Source of the DNA: Bacillota bacterium
GTDB taxonomy: Bacteria; Bacillota; Clostridia; Christensenellales; SZUA-584
Assembly: GCA_023396555.1 (NCBI GenBank)
Contig: JAEWWC010000142.1
Coordinates: 1-23,321 of the forward strand
Reading direction: 5' to 3'
DNA length: 23,321 nucleotides
The notes below the pieces were generated by a model. The model had not been told where the DNA came from. It ran no database searches and was given only the letters and a program-made list of their open reading frames with translations. A program made the position numbers and the translations under genes. Positions 14,792 through 20,987 of this stretch are shown here, piece by piece; the stretch's first letter is position 1; each line of letters opens with the position of its first letter.

Positions 14792-15532
14792 ATGATGATC
14801 AATGAAAATGCAGACAGCTATGATAGGGAGACTTCGCAATATGTAGTTGCATATTTAGATTTACTTGGGGTTGCTGATAGAATTGGAAAAGATCAAGGAT
14901 ACCAAATGACTGCAATGAACAAACTACATAATCTTTACACATTTACAGTGGATTTGGCCACAAAAATAGCAATTGAAGGATATCAGGACATACAATTTAA
15001 AATATTTTCAGATAATATTATTATTGCAAAGAAACTATCCGAGCAACCAGATAGAAGACAATTAGATATAAAATGTTTGTTAAATTGTGTTTCTCATTTT
15101 CAATGTTTGTCTGTGGAAGACGGTGTTGGATGGCTAGTACGGGGTGGCATCGCAATTGACGAATTATTTTTAGATGAAACTATGGTCTGGGGTAGAGCAC
15201 TTTTAAAAGCATATAATCTTGAAAGCCATGTTGCGATTTATCCAAGAATCGTAATTGATCGAGAATTAGTCTCTGAAATTGTAACTAATAGGGAATTATT
15301 AGAGTATATATTACAAGACTTTGATAACTTGTACTTTTTAAATTATTTATGTATTCAACATTTTGGAGGAGAATTGCTAATGAATGGTTTTACAATAATG
15401 CAAGATGAACTTGAAGGTAAATTTACAGAAAATATGTACCAAAAATTAAGTTGGCATATGAATTATGTTAATAATGAGCTAAATAAAAAGAATGAAAAAG
15501 GAGAAAAAACTTTTCGATTGAGTTTTAAATAA
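14792..15532 (+). CDS. Class III nucleotidyl cyclase-like protein, cargo gene
   Basis: This 246-aa protein shows a pattern like that of class III nucleotidyl cyclase folds. YVVAYLDLLG (Asp23) and FKIFSDNIII (Asp74) would give the two metal-binding aspartates, and RGGIAIDELF followed by GRALLKAYNLE matches the usual R-G-G-I-A ... G-x-A-L-x-x-A-Y-x-L-E stretch, with AIYPRIVID after it. In most cyclase-like relatives a Gly follows the GGIAI stretch; here it is Asp123. Small stand-alone cyclases of this fold include anti-phage Pycsar enzymes, but no TIR or membrane effector is adjacent, so that role is open. The gene is AT-rich and unlike the backbone. GAGGTAGGA lies before the ATG. The product could instead be a catalytically dead sensor. 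Confidence 0.55.
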   Translation: MMINENADSYDRETSQYVVAYLDLLGVADRIGKDQGYQMTAMNKLHNLYTFTVDLATKIAIEGYQDIQFKIFSDNIIIAKKLSEQPDRRQLDIKCLLNCVSHFQCLSVEDGVGWLVRGGIAIDELFLDETMVWGRALLKAYNLESHVAIYPRIVIDRELVSEIVTNRELLEYILQDFDNLYFLNYLCIQHFGGELLMNGFTIMQDELEGKFTENMYQKLSWHMNYVNNELNKKNEKGEKTFRLSFK

Positions 15533-15618
15533 TCGCAATTTAATCTTTGCTATCCATAAAATATTGAAGCATGCATTGGAAACTGTCAAATCCCAATTTG
15601 CCGGACAGATAACATTTG

Positions 15619-15652
15619 AAGGAGGTGACCGATGAATAAGCATGAAGAATAG
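15619..15652 (+). promoter_or_regulatory. Ribosome binding site and 6-codon mini-ORF before umuC
   Basis: The strong AAGGAGGTGA (15619-15628) is placed ideally for ATG 15632, which gives only MNKHEE before TAG at 15650. The polymerase frame starts at ATG 15642, about 13 bases past the site, in another frame. Either the mini-ORF tunes translation, or one extra base near 15650 has shifted an original start MNKHEERTYIAID. Confidence 0.5.
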
Positions 15653-17165
15653 AACTTATATCGCAATCGACTTAAAATCTTTCTATGCTTCGGTCGAGTG
15701 TATGGAACGAGGGCTTGATCCGCTGACCACCAACCTCGTTGTCGCTGATGCAAGCCGTACCGAAAAAACCATCTGCCTCGCCGTCTCGCCTACTCTAAAA
15801 GCATATGGCATTCCCGGTAGGGCAAGGCTGTTTGAGGTCGTGCAGAAAGTCAAGGAAGCAAATGCGGCACGGCTGCGTAAAGCATCAGGACAAGCCTTTT
15901 CCGGTACGTCCTTCAACGATACTGAATTGAAATCCTCACCGGATCTCTCGCTGGACTACATTGTTGCTCCACCGAGAATGGCGCTTTATATAGAGTATAG
16001 CACTCGGATTTACAATATCTACTTAAAGTACATCGCGCCCGAAGATATTCATGTTTACTCCATTGACGAGGTATTCATTGATGCCACCGATTATCTAAAC
16101 ACCTATAATCTTTCAGCCCGTGAGCTTGCCACGGAAATGATTCTGGATGTACTCAAAACAATCGGCATTACAGCAACAGCGGGAATGGGTACAAACCTGT
16201 ACCTCAGCAAAATCGCTATGGATATTCAAGCAAAGCACATTCCGGCTGATAATAACGGCATGCGGATTGCGGAGCTTAACGAAAAGAGCTACCGACGCTT
16301 GTTGTGGTCACACCGGCCTCTAACAGACTTTTGGCGCGTTGGAAAAGGATATGCCAAGAAACTGGAGGAACACGGGCTCTTTACGATGGGGGATATCGCA
16401 AGATGCTCTCTCGGTAAACCCACCGATCACTACAACGAGGATTTGCTGTACAAGCTGTTCGGTATTAACGCTGAGCTGCTGATTGACCATGCGTGGGGGT
16501 GGGAGCCATGCACGATTGTCGATATTAAAGCGTATAAGCCAAGCACAAACAGCATTGGATCGGGGCAGGTGCTGCATTGCGCCTATACCTATGACAAAGC
16601 GAAGCTGATCGTGCGGGAAATGACCGATTTGCTGGTACTTGATCTGGTGGACAAAAGGCTTGTGACCAATCAGCTAGTTTTGATGGTTGGATATGATATT
16701 GAAAATCTGACAGACCCGAAGATAAAGAAATCATATCAAGGGGCAATCACCACTGACCGCTACGGGCGTACCGTTCCGAAATCTGCGCATGGTTCGACAA
16801 ATCTTGGCAGGCAGACCTCCTCTACGAAGCTGATTCTGGATGCCGTCACAGAGTTGTTTGAGCGCATCGTAGACAAGAATCTCCTGGTTAGGAGAGTCAA
16901 CATCACGGCAAATCATGTTGTTGATGAGGCAAGCGTTCAAAAGACGGACAACTTTGAACAGCTTGATCTCTTTACGGATTACGCGGCTGTGCAGACGAAA
17001 AAAGAAGCCGAGGAAGCCGAGCTTGTACGGGAAAAGAGGATACAGAAAGCCATGCTGGAGATAAAAAAGAAACACGGCAAGAACGCTATTTTAAAGGGTA
17101 TGAATCTGGAGGAAGGCGCTACTACAGTGAACCGGAACAGGCAGATTGGAGGGCATAAGGAATGA
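15642..17165 (+). CDS. umuC: Y-family DNA polymerase (UmuC/ImpB-type)
   Basis: This 507-aa protein is a Y-family translesion polymerase of the mobile-element UmuC type. YIAIDLKSFYASVE gives the first catalytic Asp (10), and VYSIDEVFID the second acidic pair (Asp142, Glu143). A thumb region with ITATAGMGTNLYLSKIAMDI and a little-finger region follow, and QLDLF (440-444) is a textbook beta-clamp binding motif. It should copy past damage on the cytoplasmic chromosome or on transferred single strands. It overlaps the yolD-like gene by ATGA. No DinR/LexA box is visible in the 109-bp gap upstream. The start has an unusual arrangement of ribosome binding site and mini-ORF. Confidence 0.92.
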   Translation: MKNRTYIAIDLKSFYASVECMERGLDPLTTNLVVADASRTEKTICLAVSPTLKAYGIPGRARLFEVVQKVKEANAARLRKASGQAFSGTSFNDTELKSSPDLSLDYIVAPPRMALYIEYSTRIYNIYLKYIAPEDIHVYSIDEVFIDATDYLNTYNLSARELATEMILDVLKTIGITATAGMGTNLYLSKIAMDIQAKHIPADNNGMRIAELNEKSYRRLLWSHRPLTDFWRVGKGYAKKLEEHGLFTMGDIARCSLGKPTDHYNEDLLYKLFGINAELLIDHAWGWEPCTIVDIKAYKPSTNSIGSGQVLHCAYTYDKAKLIVREMTDLLVLDLVDKRLVTNQLVLMVGYDIENLTDPKIKKSYQGAITTDRYGRTVPKSAHGSTNLGRQTSSTKLILDAVTELFERIVDKNLLVRRVNITANHVVDEASVQKTDNFEQLDLFTDYAAVQTKKEAEEAELVREKRIQKAMLEIKKKHGKNAILKGMNLEEGATTVNRNRQIGGHKE

Positions 17166-17590
17166 CGGGGGCATATGACGACATCATCAATCTACCGCAC
17201 CATGTCTCTGCGACACGCCCTCATATGGCAGCTATTGACCGGGCAGCTCAGTTTTCTCCCTTCGCCGCGCTGACCGGTTATGATGCCGCCATCAAAGAAA
17301 CCGCAAGACGAACTGACGAGAGAGTAGAATTGGACGAATATATGAAGGACGCCTTGCGCGACAGGCTGCAAATCATAGCAGACCGGATTAAGGAGCATCC
17401 GGAAATCGCAATCACCTACTTTCAACCGGATGCAAAGAAGAATGGCGGTACCTATGTCACTGCAATCAGTACGGCTAAAAAGATTGATGAATATGAACGG
17501 GTTGTCGTTATGGATGATGGCACAGCGATCCCCATCGATGAAATAATTAGCATAGACGGGCAGATGTTCGAAACTATATGTGATGATTAA
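17162..17590 (+). CDS. YolD-like protein
   Basis: This 142-aa protein resembles the YolD-like family, which is regularly encoded after UmuC-like polymerases in Gram-positive bacteria and proposed to act like UmuD. The family start, YDDIINLPHHVSATRPHMAAIDRAAQFSPFAAL, is typical of the ICE form. The C-terminus has ERVVVMDDGTAIPIDEIISIDG. It has no Ser-Lys peptidase motif, so it is not a UmuD homologue in sequence. The ATG overlaps the polymerase stop, so the two should be made in fixed ratio. Confidence 0.88.
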   Translation: MTGAYDDIINLPHHVSATRPHMAAIDRAAQFSPFAALTGYDAAIKETARRTDERVELDEYMKDALRDRLQIIADRIKEHPEIAITYFQPDAKKNGGTYVTAISTAKKIDEYERVVVMDDGTAIPIDEIISIDGQMFETICDD

Positions 17591-17626
17591 CAAAGACAGA
17601 TATGAATTTGTCAGAAGTTAAACTAC

Positions 17627-17646
17627 AGATTATTTATATAATGGGA
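17627..17646 (+). repeat. Direct repeat copy 2 before the ATPase gene
   Basis: AGATTATTTATATAATGGGA differs from copy 1 (14742-14761) at two adjacent positions. A GAATTTG lies upstream of both. The copies bracket the cyclase-like gene, umuC and yolD. Confidence 0.7.
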
Positions 17647-17672
17647 ATCTATTCATTCTTTTGTTAACAGTA

Positions 17673-17678
17673 TATAAT
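17673..17678 (+). promoter_or_regulatory. Candidate -10 box of the ATPase gene
   Basis: A perfect TATAAT lies eight bases before ATG 17686. The -35 region at 17 bp is poor (TATTCA). If used, transcription would start near 17685, so that ATG would be leaderless and the GTG at 17734 would be the likelier start. Confidence 0.4.
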
Positions 17679-17685
17679 AGCAATA

Positions 17686-19227
17686 ATGAGAAGCTTGCGG
17701 ATAAGTATAATAGCTGAAAGTGAGAAAAGTACGGTGACATCATTTAAGGAATTTTATGAACATATTGGCTTTGAAAAGTATCCTTTTAATGACCGAACTG
17801 CGGAAAAAGAGGACACTACCAGCTTGTTCATTCCGCCTCCTAACTATTCTGTTCTAAAGGATGCTTTCGATTCAGGGAAAACTGCAATAATATCGGGAAA
17901 TCGAGGAACCGGAAAAACGATAATACTATTAGAAATCCAAAAAAAGGAATTATCCAAAAGGAATGTATCTTATATTGAAAATTACGAATCAATTTCATTA
18001 ACCAACAACATATTAGACTTTTACTCATTAATATTAAAAAGTATTATTGCAGAAACCCTAGTATATTTATCTAAGCACAAGGCAAGCCTTAAGAAGCTTA
18101 ACAAGGAAGACAAAATATTTCTTTCTTTTTTAATAATAAAATATGCTGATAGCTATACAAGCGATGACCTTTATTCAAAAATCGAAAATGTACAGCTGAG
18201 TCTAATAAAAAGAATTGCAAATCGGGTAAGCATGCCTATTACTACTTTATTGAATTATGGAACAACAGCCGTTGTCAATTTCGGAAATGATTTAATAAAC
18301 CAACAATTTAGCAGATATTTACCGACTGTTGATGCCGGTGAAATCCGCAAAATCATTCCAGACATTCATTTTAATGTGGCAGATGATTTTAAATCCGTTA
18401 GTGTTTCATATTCACTCTTGGACAAATCTCTAGAACTGATAAATAGGATTTTAGGCAAATCACCAGTAGTGATATTCGATAAATTTGATGAGGATATTCG
18501 CCTTGAAAATGACGCTGACTTAACTTCCACTTTCATTAAAGAGTTAGTCTGTGACAATAACTTGCTTCTTAATAAGTACGTTCAACTTTTTATATCTGTG
18601 TGGGAGGTACCATTTTCAAATTTGTCATCACTATTTAGACGATCAAAACATACAGTCTTTGACATCCGGTGGAACAAGTCAGAACTAGATCAGGTATTAA
18701 ATCGCAGGCTTTTTGTATACTCAAGCGAAGCTATATGCGACTATAATACGCTGTTTTCGAGCGACGTTTCTGAAGCGCTAAAAGAACAGATATTTGTACT
18801 TTCTAATATGAATCCGCGAGGATTATGGGAAATATTCGATTCGATCTTTATAGAACAACATAAGATGGATTGCGAGAGCAAATCATTATGTGCTTTGGCC
18901 GTTAAAAGGGGACTGACTAATTTTGTGAATAATTTTGAATTTTACGAGTATTATCCAAAGAAGAAAGAAGCAAGAAAAAACACCAATGATGTTTACTCCT
19001 ACATTACGCATTTACTGAAATTAAAAGACACGGATGAGTTCACAGAACAAGAACTAAGAGAAGCTGCCTCAACAGGCGGTTCAACAGGCAATTATATTAC
19101 TGGCATGATTAATATGGGACTGGTTAAGAAAATAAATGAAAAACGAGCCGGAGGAGCCGTTATCTATAAAGTTCATGATCCTAAAATATCATTTGCGATA
19201 TATGAAAAATTAGATATTACACATTAA
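17686..19227 (+). CDS. P-loop ATPase with C-terminal winged helix, cargo gene
   Basis: This 513-aa protein has Walker A GNRGTGKT (71-78) and Walker B VVIFDKFDED (Asp265, then Asp268-Glu269-Asp270), followed by a sensor-like stretch LQLFISVWEVPF. The C-terminus (about 430-505) reads as a winged helix: FTEQELREAASTGGSTGNYITGMINMGLVKKI. The build recalls AAA/STAND-type and Sll1717-type P-loop ATPases of unknown function, some of which sit in defence or stress islands. I do not recognise a specific family. The gene is AT-rich, alone, and preceded by its own -10 box and repeat copy 2. The start is unclear: ATG 17686 has no ribosome binding site, while GTG 17734 gives a natural MTSFKEFYEHIGF start. 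Confidence 0.6.
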   Translation: MRSLRISIIAESEKSTVTSFKEFYEHIGFEKYPFNDRTAEKEDTTSLFIPPPNYSVLKDAFDSGKTAIISGNRGTGKTIILLEIQKKELSKRNVSYIENYESISLTNNILDFYSLILKSIIAETLVYLSKHKASLKKLNKEDKIFLSFLIIKYADSYTSDDLYSKIENVQLSLIKRIANRVSMPITTLLNYGTTAVVNFGNDLINQQFSRYLPTVDAGEIRKIIPDIHFNVADDFKSVSVSYSLLDKSLELINRILGKSPVVIFDKFDEDIRLENDADLTSTFIKELVCDNNLLLNKYVQLFISVWEVPFSNLSSLFRRSKHTVFDIRWNKSELDQVLNRRLFVYSSEAICDYNTLFSSDVSEALKEQIFVLSNMNPRGLWEIFDSIFIEQHKMDCESKSLCALAVKRGLTNFVNNFEFYEYYPKKKEARKNTNDVYSYITHLLKLKDTDEFTEQELREAASTGGSTGNYITGMINMGLVKKINEKRAGGAVIYKVHDPKISFAIYEKLDITH

Positions 19228-19352
19228 TTTGTAAATACCTAATAATTCAAAGAATGAACTTCCTGCCATCCATAAACGCGACATCCAAATGTTAAATACG
19301 AACTTCGCGTTATGTTTATAATGAGTAGTTTAAATGGAGTTGCTAAGCAGCC

Positions 19353-19368
19353 CATTATGAGCATAATG
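19353..19368. repeat. 16-bp palindrome upstream of the prepilin peptidase
   Basis: CATTATG and CATAATG are perfect 7-bp arms around AG. It lies 42 bp before the start of the peptidase gene, in a 182-bp gap without coding sequence, and could be a repressor site. Confidence 0.45.
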
Positions 19369-19409
19369 TATAGTCACTAAATCTCAATTTATTGATGAGG
19401 TAACTGAAT

Positions 19410-19868
19410 ATGAATATTATTCTGAGCATCCTGACGGATGCTTTTTTTATTGCCCTGCTCATTTGGTGCGCGTACACGGACATCCGCACGCGCACCGTGT
19501 CCAACACAGCCATCGTCCTGCTGCTGTGCCTGGGGCTGGCGCATACGGTGCTGATCGGACTATCTGGCAGCGCATGGTGGCCCTACCCGGTAGGGCTGGC
19601 GCTGGCTGTCCCGTTTTTCATCGTCTGGCTAAAGGGCGGCATGGGTGCTGGCGACGTAAAGCTTCTTATGGGCATTGGGTTATACCTTGGGTTATTAAAT
19701 ACCATCCTTGCCTTTGCGCTCATGCTTCCATGTATGGCCATTTTGCTTATTCGTTCATGGATACGGAACAAGACGCTCAAAACCACAATACCCTTCGCGC
19801 CGGTGCTGGCTTTTGGCGCAGGAACCGCCGTGATAGCCGGATATCTGTATCCGTTCATACTGCTCTGA
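19410..19868 (+). CDS. A24-family prepilin peptidase (CpaA/TadV-like)
   Basis: This 152-aa membrane protein carries the two active-site aspartates of A24 aspartic peptidases: Asp24 in CAYTDIRTRTVSN and Asp82 in GGMGAGDVKLL. It has no N-terminal methylase domain and matches the short CpaA/TadV type used by Tad systems, with about five hydrophobic helices. It should cut the leaders of the mini-pilin and the two pseudopilins upstream. The start follows GAGGTAA by seven bases. In normal Tad loci the peptidase gene lies close to the pilin; here it lies 4.7 kb from the adhesin gene, with cargo between, which suggests that the cargo entered the operon. Confidence 0.9.
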   Translation: MNIILSILTDAFFIALLIWCAYTDIRTRTVSNTAIVLLLCLGLAHTVLIGLSGSAWWPYPVGLALAVPFFIVWLKGGMGAGDVKLLMGIGLYLGLLNTILAFALMLPCMAILLIRSWIRNKTLKTTIPFAPVLAFGAGTAVIAGYLYPFILL

Positions 19869-19884
19869 AAAGGAGGTTACGTCG

Positions 19885-19974
19885 ATGGAACTCAAAGCGA
19901 TTTTGGGAATCGTTCTGGTGGCGTTTATCGTGGGCGCGGCCATATGGCTGCGTTTGCGCAAGAAGAACAAATAG
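19885..19974 (+). CDS. 29-aa single-helix membrane mini-protein
   Basis: This short frame reads MELKAILGIVLVAFIVGAAI, then WLRLRKKNK. It has one membrane helix and a basic cytoplasmic tail, so the N-terminus should lie outside. AAAAGGAGG lies before the ATG, a near-ideal ribosome binding site, and the spacing from the peptidase stop is 16 bases. It is too short for standard gene finding. It may be a partner of the peptidase or pilus base; no family is recognised. Confidence 0.65.
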   Translation: MELKAILGIVLVAFIVGAAIWLRLRKKNK

Positions 19975-19989
19975 CCCAGCGATTCCCAC

Positions 19990-20014
19990 AGGGCGGCCTA
20001 TGTGAAGCTGCCCT
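19990..20014 (+). terminator. Hairpin after the mini membrane protein
   Basis: AGGGCGGC pairs over 8 bp, with one G-U, with GCTGCCCT across a 9-base loop, and TTC follows. It may end the pilus transcript partially before the winged-helix gene. Confidence 0.4.
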
Positions 20015-20047
20015 TTCTACATATCGAAATGAAAGGAGGATTGCATC

Positions 20048-20389
20048 ATGACCTATCATTTGCTGTGTCCAAGCCTTGCACGGCGTTACGGCGTCCATGC
20101 AGCTTTGGTGGTGAAACACATTTGGGATGAGATTTGCGCAAACGAGCGTGCCGGGAGATGTTCATTCGCGGGCAGGACATGGATGCGGTCAAGCCAGATG
20201 ATGTTTACCGCCATCATGCCGTACCTGACAAAGAACATGGTACGCCGGGCGCTGGAGCGCCTGATAAAGCGGGGCGTCATTGTGCGCGGCGAATTTGGAG
20301 ATAGCCGCTTTGACCGCACCTCATGGTATACCTTTACCCAATTTGGGCGGCTGCTTATGCAGGAAAGCGAGGATGAGAATTGTGAGTGA
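20048..20389 (+). CDS. Small winged-helix DNA-binding protein
   Basis: This 113-aa protein starts MTYHLLCPSLARRYGVHAAL and contains a likely winged helix: RTWMRSSQMMFTAIMPYLTKNMVRRALERLIKRGVIVRGEF, a recognition helix followed by a basic wing. This form resembles the N-terminal domain of replication initiators or DnaD-like proteins of mobile elements. AAAGGAGG precedes the ATG. It opens a run of ICE-type genes that ends in the giant protein, so a role in replication or gene control of the element is likely. No catalytic motif is seen, and the exact function is unknown. Confidence 0.65.
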   Translation: MTYHLLCPSLARRYGVHAALVVKHIWDEICANERAGRCSFAGRTWMRSSQMMFTAIMPYLTKNMVRRALERLIKRGVIVRGEFGDSRFDRTSWYTFTQFGRLLMQESEDENCE

Positions 20390-20984
20390 AGAAAAGCGGA
20401 TGGCAAGCGCATATGAAATCCTGTATGCAATCCACATTGGCGATAAGGAAATCGTGTTTGGCGAGAACCCGGATATGAGCGCTCCCACCCGGTACTTTGC
20501 GGGCTGGTGCGATAAGGGCGACTTCTATGAACGGTACATCGGGGATGAAACCGGCGACTATCTGGAGGCCATGAAAAAATTCATATCCGGCCTTTCCGAA
20601 CAGATTGAAAAGGTGGAACAGGAACGCGCCGCCGTGACCGTACCTATGGCTCCCATTACCGCCGAGCAGTGTTACCCCAACGACCTGAGCCAGAGCACTG
20701 AGGGCAAGGTTGTGGCGGTACGCGCCGGAGTGCTGAGAAACGAGTACCAGACGGCGGACCGCCAGCTTGTGCTGGTGACGGGCGGCTTTGGGTCGCACGC
20801 GAACTCGCGCGGCAGCGCCGTGTTCTGCACCAATCTTTATTCCGGCAAGCATACCCGATGGGAACGGCGTGACATTCAGGGCGAGGTAAAGTCGGAGCAT
20901 AGCCCCGAGTGGGCCAAGGAGCGCCTTACCGCATTACAGGCCGAAAAGCAAACGCCTGAGAAAAGCAATGATAAGGAGAGATGA
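20373..20984 (+). CDS. Conserved ICE protein of unknown function
   Basis: This protein begins MRIVSEEKRMASAYEILYAIHIGDKEIVFGE and contains VTGGFGSHANSRGSAVFCTNLYSGKHTRWERRDI, a stretch I recall as well conserved in clostridial ICEs without an assigned function. Three starts are possible: ATG 20373 with AGGAAAG five bases upstream, GTG 20382, and ATG 20400. I chose 20373; the longer frame to 20280 lies inside the winged-helix gene. It overlaps that gene by 17 bp and ends four bases before the next start. It is acidic and soluble, with no membrane helix. Gene order suggests a role in transfer or in the receiving cell, but this is inference. Confidence 0.7.
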   Translation: MRIVSEEKRMASAYEILYAIHIGDKEIVFGENPDMSAPTRYFAGWCDKGDFYERYIGDETGDYLEAMKKFISGLSEQIEKVEQERAAVTVPMAPITAEQCYPNDLSQSTEGKVVAVRAGVLRNEYQTADRQLVLVTGGFGSHANSRGSAVFCTNLYSGKHTRWERRDIQGEVKSEHSPEWAKERLTALQAEKQTPEKSNDKER

Positions 20985-20987
20985 GCC

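Noticed and set aside
19302..19316. DinR/LexA-like box (GAAC ... GTT) before the prepilin peptidase
   Set aside because: The spacing and right half do not fit GAAC-N4-GTTC, and the site is not near the polymerase gene.
19463..20005. 180-codon plus-strand frame overlapping the prepilin peptidase
   Set aside because: It is a shifted reading of the peptidase and mini-protein genes without membrane helices, motifs or ribosome binding site.
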